A DNA stretch of 64,000 bases. Origin: Metridium senile (taxonomy: Eukaryota; Cnidaria; Anthozoa; Actiniaria; Metridiidae). The notes under the pieces are model-generated. The model did no database searches. It was given only the letters and a program-made list of their open reading frames with translations, and was not told the origin of the DNA. The stretch spans positions 39,417,316-39,481,315 of the forward strand of contig OX459096.1 of NCBI GenBank assembly GCA_949775045.1. Direction: 5' to 3'. A program made the position numbers and the translations under genes. Each line of letters begins with the position of its first letter. Within the stretch, counting starts at the first letter, position 1. Below, one piece after another: positions 22,951 to 34,306 of this stretch.

Positions 22951-23568
22951 CAGGCAAATATGATGTGAATATCGGACATTCACAACAGGTTTACATTGTA
23001 GTGAATTTCATATTTACTTCTACAGGTAAATATGATGTGAATATAGACATTCACAACAGTTTTACATTGTAGTGAATTTCATATTTACTTCTACAGGCAA
23101 ATATGATGTGAATATAGACATTCACAACAGGTTTACATTGTAGTGAATTTCATATTTACTTCTACAGGCAAATATGATGTGAATATAGACATTCACAACA
23201 GTTTTACATTGTAGTGAATTTCATATTTACTTCTACAGGCAAATATGATGTGAATATAGACATTCACAACAGTTTTACATTGTAGTGAATTTCATATTCC
23301 CACATGGTATGTGAATATGGTGCAAATATCGCTCATGAAATTCACAGCAAGTGTGAATCTGTAGAAAATATTATATTTGCATACCCTGAAAATCTATCGG
23401 GAATCTGATGTGAATTTTATGGTTCACCACATTTTTACATCACATTCGATATACAAGGGAATATCGTATTTGGTCCGCATACACAACGTGTGTGAATATG
23501 ATGTGAATTTCGTCGACGAAATTCACACCATATTCACACCAACAGTGAATCCGTTTTTTCATGCAGTG
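22951..23568. repeat. Right subterminal repeat zone of the CACTA element
   Basis: About five copies of a ~67-bp unit (GGCAAATATGATGTGAATAT followed by ACATTCACAACAG and a GTTTTACATTGTAGTGAA core), then diverged GTGAAT motifs up to the terminus CAGTG at 23568. Inverted relative to the left zone. Confidence 0.8.
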
Positions 23569-23571
23569 GGA

Positions 23572-23942
23572 CATGGGGGTTTGCGGTGTTGCGGTGTTTT
23601 GATTTTTTTTAATGCGATGTTGCGGTGAACGAGGCTCAAAAATTGCGGTGTTTACGTTATTTTATGTGCGGTGTACGGTGAAACAGAAATTTGTTTGCTT
23701 AGCTTATTGGTTGTCATCGGTCTAAAAGGTTCTGAATTGTCGCAATATGCTATTTTTACCTTTCGCTGTAGCTTACTGCTGTAGTATCAGTTTTCTAGTA
23801 ATTCAAAATTGCATTAAAAGCCATGTACTTGAATTTACTTTTTCATTTAGAGTTTTGTATATCACGTGACTTAAAAAAAAAATTGCGGTGACGATGGTTT
23901 TGATGTTTTTTTTTTTTTTTGGCGGTGTTGTTGTCCCCCTCC
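23572..23942. mobile_element. GGAGGGGGACA MITE, copy A, split by the CACTA element
   Basis: Its first 9 bp lie at 1309-1317 and the rest resumes here at CATGGGGGTTTGCGGTG. The right end is GTCCCCCTCC at 23942. The interior is built of GCGGTGTT words and poly-T tracts. The CACTA insertion therefore hit this MITE within its left TIR. Confidence 0.75.
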
Positions 23943-24142
23943 TGGAGGAACCAAGGGTGATCTAAGCCAGTTTCCCAATTAGCATAAAACTGAGCACTAT
24001 TCGAATATGTTACACGATTTTAATGTTTGTAACAGTTGATAACAAGTTCATATCACTAATGGAAATGATTCGAATTCATATTCATTAATCATGAACATGA
24101 TTAGATTATATGTTAACTGGAGTTACTGACTTAAAAGTTGAA

Positions 24143-25882
24143 GGGTGTCACTAAAGAGAGTAACGGAGTAACAAGTAACGAGTAAACCGAGTAACAAGAA
24201 ACCGAGTAACATGAAAATTTTCAGACATAGATTTTTTCAAAAATGAAAAATAATGTTAATAATAGGCTTACGAAATGAAAACGAAATGAGAATGTCATAT
24301 TTTTTTACTCGATAAAGCGATTAAAACTCGTGTATTTTCATTAAAGATGCAATTGCAAGACGCCGACCGGCCGCGTAATGGTGCCGGTAATTACAGCTTT
24401 ACAAAACAAACTGACTTGCCTGCCTACCATAAAATTATAACATTTCAGAGTACAATTTTTAATAGTTGACGTGACGGTTTTTCCAAATTTTGATAGAGTA
24501 AAATAAATGAAAATTCATCTTAATGGCTGGAAAGAGAACTTCACAATTAGTAAAATCGCTAAGTTTGAGAAGAAAATCGTATAAAATTGCAAAGATATAG
24601 CGCGGTAAAGTCAGCAGATTTTACAAAGATTTGTATGCCAGACGAGAAACCTTGCCAACTCATACTGTATGAGTTGGCAAGGTTTCTCGTCTGGCATACA
24701 AACGTCTGTAAACACTGCTGACTTTACCGCGCTATATCTTTGCTATTTTATACGATTTTCTTCTCAAACTTAGCGATTTTACTAATTGCGAAGTTCTCTT
24801 TCCAGCCATTAAGATGAATTTTCATTTATTTTACTCTATCAAAATTTGGAAAACCCGTCACGTCATCTATTAAGAATGCTCCTTTTGTAGTATCATTTCT
24901 ATTTCTGCTGATATTTCCTTCGCTCGGATGTCAAAAGATTTACTAAGTTTCGTTTCAAGTGGTTCTAAACCTTTATAAAAACTCTTGCAACGCACTAAGT
25001 CAAACTTTTAAAACTCTTTTAAGGAACTAGTTTCGTATTTTATTAGAACTTATCAAACCTAGAGTTTGTGTAGGTTATTTGTCGATAAAAAAAATTTCCT
25101 CCGTGGTGGGGGTATGGATATTTTCTGGAACTACACATTTAGTGATATACTAAACAGCATGCAATGAGTGCAAAAAAACACTTGTAACTGACGACGTCCA
25201 AGGTATCGAGCTGTTTATGTCCTGTGTTGTACATGTTCGCTTACATATGAAGTATTCAATATTTACAAAGTATTTTTAAATAAAACTTAAAACATATTAT
25301 TTCAGAATTCAAACAATATGGCAATACGGCTAGAAGCTTCAGTCTCTTCGATCGAATCCGAGTCCTTCTAAAAGTTCTCCTAACGTCTTTACGTATAAGC
25401 ATTCACAATGATCTCTTTGCATGGAAATATTTAATCATTGACATTATATCCTCATTCATTCCTATCGATTTTTAGGTTTCTTTGACTATAATTTGTCTTT
25501 TAGACAAAACGCAACGTTGGTGAAAGCTTTCTTTGCAAGCATGTAAAATATTTTTTTTTAGTTAACCGGTAATTAAAATGATTTTCACTCGAAATACTAT
25601 ATTTCGATAAAAAATATCAAATGGTTTGAGTCCAGACTCGAGTCCTGGCTCGGTATTTAGGTACCCTCTCGGCGTCTTGCAATTGCATCTTTAATAAAAA
25701 TACTCGAGTTTTAATCGCTTGATCGAGTAAAAATATATGACATTCTCATTTCGTTTTCATTTCGTAAGCCTATTATTAATATTATTTCTCATTTTTGAAA
25801 AATCTATGTTTGAAAATTTTCATGTTACTCGGTTTCTCGTTACTCGTTACTCGTTACTCCGTTACTCTGTTTAGTAACACCC
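24143..25882. mobile_element. Mutator-type foldback element (1740 bp) with 9-bp target duplication
   Basis: The ends GGGTGTCACTAAAGAGAG and GGGTGTTACTAAACAGAG (reverse-complemented) continue as inverted repeats of about 220 bp rich in GAGTAAC. The direct repeat AAAGTTGAA is at 24134-24142 and 25883-25891, and the empty site at 29232-29240 has it once. Long TIRs and a 9-bp duplication fit Mutator-like elements. No coding sequence. Confidence 0.88.
24459..24872. repeat. Large imperfect palindrome, ~205-bp arms, inside the foldback element
   Basis: The arms run from TTAATAG(T/A)TGACGTGACGG to the centre at about 24666 (CAACTCATAC facing GTATGAGTTG) with few mismatches and almost no loop. It may be a separate nested hairpin element. 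Confidence 0.88.
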
Positions 25883-26175
25883 AAAGTTGAAAGTGTTATG
25901 GAAAATGTGCTCGTGCATTTGAAGAAAACAGTACTAGTAAACAACTTTCCATCGATGAAGAAAAGATGGAAGCTAATTTTACAGATTAGTCTTTGAGTTT
26001 ATTGATCAGTTTATAGTTTTGTCATTCCGATATGCATGAAAGTTTGTCAAACAATATTGCTTGCTCATTGGACCACCATAAACACGCCATCTAAGTTCCG
26101 TTTCGATAAGCCTTTCGTGTATGTTACTTATCGCAAAAACGTATTTTGCTGCATTCCTTTGTATTTTAAATGTTA

Positions 26176-26357
26176 CTGCGGTTTTCAACTTTCTGCGAAC
26201 TCAGGCATTTCAACGGGTTGTTGAGAAACACGTTTTTAGCTGCCGTCAATCAAAACTAATTAGTCGGTACCTTTTAAATCCTTGATTGATGGCAGCGAAA
26301 TACGTATTTTACGACTACCCGTTGAAATGTCTGAGTTCGCAGAAAGTCGAAAACTGC
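26176..26357. repeat. Inverted repeat ~80-bp arms (copy A)
   Basis: TTTCTGCGAACTCAGGCATT on the left faces its near-complement around 26328-26350. The same structure is in copy B at about 29518-29700, so it predates the duplication. Confidence 0.7.
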
Positions 26358-26777
26358 AGTAAATAAAGTAAAAATAAATCAAGTCAGTCCATTTCCACAT
26401 GCTGTTTTCTAAAACAGGACGTTGATAAGCTGATTCAGTTTTACGTGCTTGTTTGCATGTTGTTACGATCCATTGCGGATAAAAGCTATTTAATAATTCA
26501 TAATTTCTATAATTCATTATTCGGCGTTGATTTAAGTGCCCATCATCCCTAATACAATACTTTCTGTATTGATTCTACATGAAGTGAATACAGTAATAGC
26601 CCGCGTCGTGATAAGAACCTGAATGTTTCATTTAGCCTATATAGGCTCTTTTAAAGTTCTTATACACCTATTTCAAAAATTGTAGTCTCAATCAAAGCTT
26701 CAGTCCACACTCTGAAGCCTGCAAAGGATATCGGTGTTTCTACTCTTGTTATTGATTTATTCATAGCATATTTTGGT

Positions 26778-27456
26778 ACATTACATTGACTTTATTTAAA
26801 CACGATATGTATTAAAGCTTACGCTTATGGGGTCGTGCATTTACATTAAAATTTTACATTAATTACATACATTAATTACATTTTTAAATCAATATAAGAA
26901 CTAAATGAATAATCTAAAATCTAAAATCCTATGTGTTTAAGAAAAAATATAAAACTCTAAATATAAATATGTGAATATACAAATCTAAAAAATTAAGTAT
27001 GAAATATTTAAAAATACTTGTAATCCTTGTTACTAAAATCAATTGTAGATGCTGATGTTACTTTAAAATGAAAATCCCTAAACTCATTGATCTTACTTAA
27101 CCTTGTGTCTAAAGTCCTAAGATTAGCATAAGCAATATCGGGGTTCTTGGATGTTATTGTGCTCCAAAGAACCGCCCCTCTATAACTGATAGATTGCTCT
27201 AAATAACGAGTTGAAATCCTCGGTACTACAAGATTATGTGATCCTCTTAGCAAATATTTCGACTTTCTTTTGTTGGTTATGTTGTCACACAGTTGATTCG
27301 GTAATAAATTATTGTAAGCGCTGTGAATTAATTTAAAAAGTTTAGTCTTGTAAGTATAAGTCAAAGAGTGCCATTTTGCTTTCTTTAGAGATTCTTCGTG
27401 GGATATGTCCTTTAAGTTGTATACCAGTTTTGCTGCTCTGCTGTGAAGCTTTTCAA
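26778..27456 (-). mobile_element. Truncated LINE fragment, 5-bp target duplication
   Basis: TTGGT flanks it at 26773-26777 and 27457-27461, and copy B lacks it. On the minus strand 27364-27008 encodes a LINE reverse transcriptase C-terminus (LRGSHNLVVPRISTRYLEQS, then YRGAVLWSTI), a section known from CR1-like elements. The 5' part including the catalytic core is absent. The AT-rich 3' end lies at 26778. Confidence 0.8.
27008..27364 (-). pseudogene. LINE reverse transcriptase C-terminal fragment
   Basis: About 118 codons carrying the post-RT region (PRISTRYLEQSISYRGAVLW) and ending with a stop. No catalytic motif is present, so it is only a marker of the truncated insertion. Confidence 0.75.
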
Positions 27457-28611
27457 TTGGTTGTACAGTTTATGGTATATGAACATAACAAGTTTTGCAG
27501 TGATAGATGATGAAACAAATATTTATTTAAAAAGCGCCTATGATGATTCAGTTCATATCACCGACATTCTTTGCAGGCTTTAGAGTGTGGACTGTAGCTT
27601 CGGCTGTGACAACGATTTTTGCAACAGGTGTATAAATGGTACTTAAACCTTAATAGATTCTTATGTGGAGGGGACGTAAAATGAACATTTAGCCTAACAG
27701 GTTCTTAAAACCCAGATTCTTAAAACTAACTAAGGTCGGCGGTTAAATAACCCACTAAACTCCAAGAACGGAACTCCGTTTAACAATAACAAAAGGTGGC
27801 GAAGCAGTAACGCAGACTCGTTGCCGAACAATAGATCTTATTATGTTCAAACTTTCCTCTTGCCCCCGTCAGTGAAGTAGTCTCCCCCACAGATTTTACA
27901 GTATTCACTGTAAGTAATTGTCTTAATTAACATATTCAGTATAAATTAGCATGTAAAGGCCACGTAACGGTATTGAAGCAAAATAGGGAGGGGCTGATAT
28001 TTAGACTAAATTATACCCCACAAATAAACCTCCAATCACATTTTCGTCACGTGGCGATCCAATATTTTGCGATATTGGACTGTTTATTCGAGATATTTTG
28101 AAAAAAATGATTTGTTCGGTATAATAAAACACCGATAGGATTCATCGTTGCCCATTATGGCAGATATTTAAGTCTTGATTTCGACCTGCGGTCTCACCCA
28201 ATGTTGAAGCTGCGAATTAAATATTTTGTGTGATGGGCTCGGATGAATCCAATAAGTGGATAATATACTTAAGCCAATCAGAATGCTTTTAGTATATATA
28301 TATATATATGTAGTATTTATAGTTGGCAGTGCCAGTGAGTATCGAAAGACTGGTCATCGTTATAAGGTAAGGGATCTTTAATAACGCTAACACATTAAAA
28401 TCCAGACAATTTCAAGACTTTTCAGTCGTGAATAAAGCTGACATATCTAGATTTTGCATTTCTGATATTATGTACATGGAAAATTTAAGTGGTACTTTTA
28501 TTAGCTCGTTTCGTGAGCCAGAAACATATATTTACATTCTTAAGAAATAAACTATAAGCACCCTTTTTATATATGACTCAGTCGAATAGTACAATTTTTA
28601 CGAGAACTGGA

Positions 28612-29037
28612 GGAGGGGGACATGAGGGTTTGCGATGTTGCGGTGTTTTGATTTTTTTTAATGCGATGTTGCGGTGAACGAGGCTCAAAAATTGCGGTGT
28701 TTACGTTATTCTATGTGCGGTGTCCGGTGAAACAGAAATTTGTTTGCTTAGCTTATTGGTTGTCATCGGTCTAAAAGGTTCTGAATTGTCGCAATATGCT
28801 ATTTTTACCTTTCGCTGTAGCTTAATTACTGCTGTAGTATCAGTTTTCTAGTAATTTAAAATTGCATTAAAAGCAATGTACTTGAATTTATTTTTTCATT
28901 TAGAGTTTTGTATATCACGTGACTTTTAAAAAAAATTGCGGTGACGGTGTCCCGTTATTTTTTTGCGGTTTGCCGTTTTGATGGTTTTTTTTTTTTGGCG
29001 GTGTTGCGGTGTTCGAGACCCTTTAATGTCCCCCTCC
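28612..29037. mobile_element. GGAGGGGGACA MITE, copy B
   Basis: Perfect ends GGAGGGGGACAT with a 4-bp direct repeat TGGA at 28608-28611 and 29038-29041. The interior has GCGGTG words and T tracts, no coding sequence. Relatives are at 23572-23942 and 42856-43066. Confidence 0.8.
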
Positions 29038-30001
29038 TGGAGGAACCAAGGGTGATCTAAGCCAGTTCCCCAATTAGCATAAAACTGAGCACTATTCGTA
29101 TATAGTGTTACACGCTTTTAATGTTTGTAACAGTTGATAACAAGTTTATATCACTAATGGAAATGATTCGAATTCATATTCATTAATCATAAACATGATT
29201 AGATTATATGTTAACTGGAGTTACTGACTTAAAAGTTGAAAGTGTTATGGAAAATGTGCTCGTGCATATGAAAAAAAAAAAATTGAATAACTTTCCATCG
29301 ATGAAGAAAAGATGGAAGCTAATTTTACAGATTAGTCTTTGAGTTTATTGATCAGTTTATAGTTTTGTCATTCCGATATGCATGAAAGTTTGTCAATATT
29401 GCTTGCTCAGTGGACCACCATAAACACGACATCTAAGTTCCGTTTCGATAAGCCTTTCGTGTATGTTACTTATCGCAAAAACGTATTTTGCTGCATTCCT
29501 TTGTATTTTAAATGTTACTGCGGTTTTCAACTTTCTGCGAACTCGGGCATTTCAACGGTTTATTGTGAAACACGTTTTTAGCTGCCGTCAATCAAAACTA
29601 ATTAGCCAGTACCTTTTAAATCCTTGATTGATGGCAGCGAAATACGTATTTTACGGCTACCCGTTGGAATGTCTGAGTTCGCAGAAAGTCGAAAACTGCA
29701 GTAAATAAAGTAAAAATAAATCAAGTCAGTCCATTTCCACATGCTGTTTTCTAAAACAGGACGTTGATAAGCTAATTCAGTTTTACATGTTGTTTGCATG
29801 TTGTTACGATCCATTGCGGATAAAAGCTATTTACTAATTCATAATGTCTATAATTCATTATTCGGCGTTGATTTAAGTGCCCATCATCCCTAATACAATA
29901 CTTTCTGTATTGATTCTACATGAAGTGAATACAGTAATAGCCCGCGTCGTGATAAGAACCTGAATGTTTCATTTAGCCTATATAGGCTCTTTTAAAGTTC
30001 T

Positions 30002-30295
30002 TATACACCTATTTCAAAAATTGTAGTCTCAATCAAAGCTTCAGTCCACACTCTGAAGCCTGCAAAGGATGTCGGTATTTCTACTCTTGTTATCGATTTA
30101 TTCATAGCATATTTTGGTTGTACAGTTTATGGTACATGAACATAACAAGTTTTGCAGTGATAGATGATGAAACAAATATTTATTTAAAAAGCGCCTATGA
30201 TCACAATTTCAGTTCATATTACCGACATTCTTTGCAGGCTTTAGAGTGTGGACTGTAGCTTCGGCTGTGACAACGATTTTTGCAATAGGTGTATA
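30002..30295. mobile_element. TATACACC foldback MITE, copy B
   Basis: Inverted ends of about 75 bp, including CAGTCCACACTCT and GCCTGCAAAG, close a 294-bp element. Relatives lie at 26661-27634, 57232-57522 and, as a half copy, about 57640-57695. Confidence 0.8.
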
Positions 30296-30383
30296 AATGG
30301 TACTTAAACCTTAATAGGTTCTTATGTGGAGGGGACGTAAAATGAACATTTAGCCTAACAGGATCTTAAAACCCAGGTTCTTA

Positions 30384-31089
30384 TACGCAGGCCATTACTG
30401 TAATTTAGTTGAATAGTGAAATATTTCTTGATTTGAGTGATGCGTCTTCAAGTTATAGGGTTTATACTTCCAATATGTTAATGACTAGTGTGACGTAAAA
30501 TATTTCTATAAAACGTGTACCACGTCCCCCCTCTCCCCCGAATAAATGTTAATTGGCTTTTTGGAATGTGAAAGTGTCCCAATGAGCAAGACCGATCAAT
30601 ATTGCTTTGGTGGAATGGGTTTGCCAAAGCCACTTTCAATTCTGTACTTCACTATACTGTGAATGTACTTTTTAAACATGTAACGGTCTTAAAATTGTTA
30701 CAATGTCGCATAGATAGGATATATAATAGTAATAACGCGTATAAGTAACGGATATTAATTAACAATTATTCGCCGAAGGGGATGCGAATATCGGTGAATA
30801 ATAACAAAGGCAGACTCAAGGCTATTATTCACTGATATTCACTGATCCTGATAAGGTGGATTATTGTTTTAGTATAAATACAAAAGGGATTATTTCAAAA
30901 ACAAAAAATAAGCAGCCTTGTTGAAGAAAAACTGTTCATTTCTTTTTTTTTTTTTTAAAGCGCGCGAAACGCTGTAGGTGATTATCGAGAAATAGTGTGT
31001 ATTTCTTGACCAATCATAGCTCACACTTTTCTATAATCACTTTTGTATTTATACTAATTAGTTTTATTGGATTTTTATGTTATTCCAGG
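30384..31089. other. Region upstream of FMO, with a MITE
   Basis: From about 30848 to 31066 inverted ends TTAGTATAAATACAAAAG face each other, just before the FMO coding exon. The exon has an acceptor-like CCAG at 31086-31089, so a 5' non-coding exon may lie here, but none could be placed. Confidence 0.45.
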
Positions 31090-31099
31090 TGTGGTAAGG

Positions 31100-33691
31100 A
31101 TGGCGTCTGCAGCAGCTGTACATCGTGATGTTGTAGTAATTGGCGCTGGTTGGTCTGGTCTAGTTGCATGCAAGTGCATGCTAGAATATGGTCTTTCTGT
31201 TGTTGTTCTGGAAAAACGAGATACCATTGGAGGTCTCTGGTGCTATTCTGACGATCCTGACATCTTAACCGTCATGAAAACATCACAGTGCACGTCTTCC
31301 TCTTCTCTTACGGAAATGTCAGACTTTCCGATGTCTGATGAGATGGGCGAGTTTCCCAATCATGATCAGATTTTTAAGTACCTCAACGACTACTGTGATA
31401 ATTTCAATCTTCGTCCAAACATTCGTCTTAATTGCGGTGTTCACAAAACTGAGAAAAGCGACGGCAAGTGGGAGGTCATACTAGAAGATGGCGCCAAGTA
31501 CATTAGTAAGTACCTAGTACTGTGTACAGGAGTCCATCACAAAGCCAATCGTGAACTAGAATCGACTACATTTAGTGAATACGCTGGTGAAATATTACAT
31601 TCCCAAGTCCTGAAGTCCTTTGTTCCAGCCCACAAAGGTAAAACGGTGTTAGTTGTTGGAGGTGGTGAGACAGCAGCTGACATAGTAGAGACATGGCACG
31701 AGGGAGGAGCCAATCAGATCATCTGGAGTATACCACGTGGCCAGCATTTTTTCAGAAAGTATTCCAAGATACTTCCTCATCGTCCTGCTCAGGCTTTGGA
31801 CAAGGCGTCATCTAGAGTTATGAAAACTATAGCACCCTATACCAAGGGAAAACCAGGTATGATAAAAAAACATGTGCCTCAGCTCTAAATACTTAAACAT
31901 TAATAACAGAAATCAATATGTGGGCAGAGTTGTGTGCTAAAATATATTTAGTGTAGCGATAGTGAAATGGTAGGTCAGTTGAATACCGCCGAATATACAA
32001 CATCTTAGGGTTTTCCGATTTAGCAACTTTGGTACTAATAGTACCAGATACTAATTAGCATACGTGTTTACCGTTATTAGAATTTCTAGGAGTTGCATGT
32101 GTTCAAAATATTACATTTTCTGAGTAAGAATAAAAAATAAGAACAATATTGCGGAAATAATAACAAATTAACTCTGCCTGTGCCGGTAAATCGGAAAACC
32201 CTCTTTCAAGCATTCTGATTGGCTGTATTTTATATAATGCCGTGGGATAACTGTTTATTGTATTCACCTGTAGGACTGTCGTGGGTTTGTTTCTGGACTA
32301 CCGCTGGTTCGTTACTGGCCTATCAAGGGCACGGCATCCCTGAATGGAAGAATGATGCACAATTTTTTCATTTCTTTATCAATAAGAATGGTCATGTACT
32401 GGATTTAGTAGACTACGAGCATGTAGTTCCTAAAGGTAACTATATCTACATAAACACCGCAAAATACTACGAATTCAGTGAACTACGTTAGAAATTATAC
32501 AGTTATGCCATTAGCGTTGTCCATGCACGTATTGTAGACATCCTTTGATTTTAAGTTTATTTTGGTTTCAGCAATCGAAATTTCAACTCAGTTATAACTG
32601 TAACATGGAATAATAATTATGAAATCTATTTTCACAATTGATACTATAGTATCAATCTTTTAGAGCGAACGATTCACGTGGCAATTCAATTAATATTGGG
32701 GGTGGTTTATATGAAAGCAAGTTGTCCCTGCTAGCCGGGATAGCTCTATTGTTTTGTGTTCCCCTGCTAGCAGGGACAACTCGCTTTCATGTCCTTCATG
32801 GTGGACAATGCTAACGATATTGACAGTTTAGGAAGAAACAGACCTCAGTGAAGACAAGTAGCTGATTTACGATTTAATTCTAATTTTAAAGGAGCAATAG
32901 ACGAAGTCAAAGGTAAAACTGTGGTGTTTTCCGATAGAAGTCAGGTTGATATCGATGTAGTTATCCAGTGTACTGGTTACGATAAAGAGTTTCCATTCAT
33001 GCCATCCAAGTACCAGGTACCCATGAGAAATCAATACAAATTCATCTTCAACGTAGATGACCCTTCAATTGCATTCGTCGGATACGTTCGGCCAATCATC
33101 GGCTCAATTCCGTTGATTGCTGAAGCTCAAGCGATATATGCAGCTCGTGTCTTTAGTGGCGTAGTCCAGTTGCCAGAAAAGGGTGATATTGTCAATCAAA
33201 CGAACCAAGATAAAGAGTTCTGGTCGAACTACTTTAAAGATAGCTCACAACGAATTGACACGTTGGTGGAAACGTATACCTATTTGGATGATATCGGGAG
33301 AAAAGCTGGAATTTGGTGCGATCATTTGGATCTACTTAAAACCAGTCCCCGTGAATGGCTGGTAGCCGTATCCAGTCCAGCAAATGCAGCCGCACTTCGA
33401 ATCTTCAATGCGAAAGACAGACCAAAAGCTATAGCTCAGATGAGAAAAAGAGGAGACGGGTGCTTTGGTTATTTGCATTACATCATGATCCTGTTTCTCA
33501 GGTTTTTCTGGTTTGACTGGTTGCTATCTCAATTAAGTGAAATCAATTATCTGTTCCAGACAAACCGGTTATGCAAAAGAGTTCAAAAGTGGCCAGTAGT
33601 GAGATTCCTGGATTGGATCTGGTCAACTCCTAAAAGATTGCTGTTTGATAACAAGTCTAGAACGTGCAAGATAAAACTAAAGAACTGTTAA
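31100..33691 (+). CDS. Flavin-containing monooxygenase (FMO), 572 aa, three exons
   Basis: Coding exons 31100-31856, 32274-32435 and 32892-33691 join in matching phases (phase 1 at both junctions). The FAD-binding Rossmann motif is VIGAGWSG at 13-20, an FMO-type signature reads YAGEILHSQV at about 161-170, the NADPH-binding motif is VVGGGETA at 185-192, and CTGY lies in exon 3. A hydrophobic C-terminal segment (YIMILFLRFFWFDWLL) suggests membrane association, as in other FMOs. Class B FMOs use NADPH and O2 to oxygenate soft nucleophiles (N or S) in small molecules. The start is the ATG 10 bases after the acceptor. GGGETA replaces the more usual GxGNSG in the second nucleotide site. The substrate cannot be read from sequence. 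Confidence 0.85.
32712..32791. repeat. Hairpin in FMO intron 2
   Basis: ATGAAAGCAAGTTGTCCCTG faces CAGGGACAACTCGCTTTCAT. The same hairpin is in the duplicate at 41334-41413. Confidence 0.75.
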
Positions 33692-33789
33692 TGATATATT
33701 GTTAGTAATAGACATTGTTAGTGCATTGATGTCCTACCATATCGTACATATTTTACTTCTGTGAAAATAACATTTAAAAGAAGCTAATC

Positions 33790-34306
33790 TGTGACTGTAA
33801 TTGTTATTGTGGCCGTGATTGTGATTGTGATTGTTATCGTGATTATGATTGCGATTGTGATTGTGATTTTGCGGGTTATTGTTTTTGTGATTGTGATTGT
33901 GACTGTGTTTGTGATTGTCGCTGTGTTTGTGATTTTGCGGGTTTTTGTTTTTGTGATTGTGATTGTGACTGTGTTTGTGATTGTCGCTGTGTTTGTGATT
34001 TTGCGGGTTTTTGTTTTTGTGATGGTGATTGTGGCTGTGTTTATGATTGTCGCTGTGTTTGTGATTTTGCGAGTTATTTTTTTTGTGATTGTGACTGTGT
34101 TTGTGATTGTAATTGTGATTTTACGAGTGATTATGTCTGTGATTGTTTTTATGATTGTGATTATGATTGTGATTGTGTTTGTGTTTTTACGAGTGATTGT
34201 TACTGTGATTGTGTTTGTGTTTTTACGAGTGATTGTTACTGTGATTGTGATTGTGCTTGCAACTAATTATGATTGCGATTGTGGTCATGGTTGTGATTGT
34301 GATTCT
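33790..34306. repeat. GTGATTGT-type minisatellite downstream of FMO
   Basis: Degenerate hexamer-based repeats (TGTGAT, TGTTTG, with TTACGAGTGATTGTTACTG units near the end). Long frames here are Val/Ile/Phe- or Cys/Asp-only and not genes. Confidence 0.9.

Larger units (their letters stand above)
1318..23568. mobile_element. 22.25-kb CACTA (EnSpm)-type DNA transposon with nested elements
   Basis: The left end reads CATTGCACGAGAAATCGG and the right end, reverse-complemented, reads CACTGCATGAAAAAACGG; both continue into ATTCACT. The element is flanked by the 3-bp direct repeat GGA (1315-1317 and 23569-23571). The paralogous copy at 28618-28620 has a single GGA, so it is the empty site. CACT(A/G) ends, a 3-bp duplication and repetitive subterminal zones are the known hallmarks of the CACTA superfamily. 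No recognisable CACTA transposase survives; the interior is largely later insertions (MULE, MITEs, satellites, LINE). It could be non-autonomous. The boundary call is strong; the superfamily assignment rests on ends only. Confidence 0.82.
26661..27634. mobile_element. TATACACC foldback MITE, copy A, split by a LINE
   Basis: The ends TATACACCTATTTC and TATACACCTGTTGC (reverse-complemented) match copy B at 30002-30295. The middle is displaced by the LINE fragment at 26778-27456. Confidence 0.7.
23569..27722 (+). repeat. Remainder of duplicated segment copy A, with two insertions
   Basis: Matches 28618-30383. It is interrupted by the foldback element 24143-25882 and the LINE fragment 26778-27456. 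Neither insertion is in copy B, so both arrived after the duplication. Confidence 0.85.
27944..30383 (+). repeat. Duplicated segment copy B (2.44 kb, uninterrupted)
   Basis: Near-identical to the fused pieces of copy A. It preserves empty sites for the CACTA element (28618-28620), the foldback element (29232-29240) and the LINE (about 30114-30118). It contains one GGAGGGGGACA MITE and one TATACACC MITE that were already there before duplication. Confidence 0.88.

Noticed and set aside
25626..25665. tRNA-like GAGTCCAGACTCGAGTCC stretch
   Set aside because: No acceptor stem or full cloverleaf can be drawn around it.
635..30383. The 2.4-kb duplicated segment as a transposon
   Set aside because: Its limits show no terminal inverted repeats and no target duplication that I could find.
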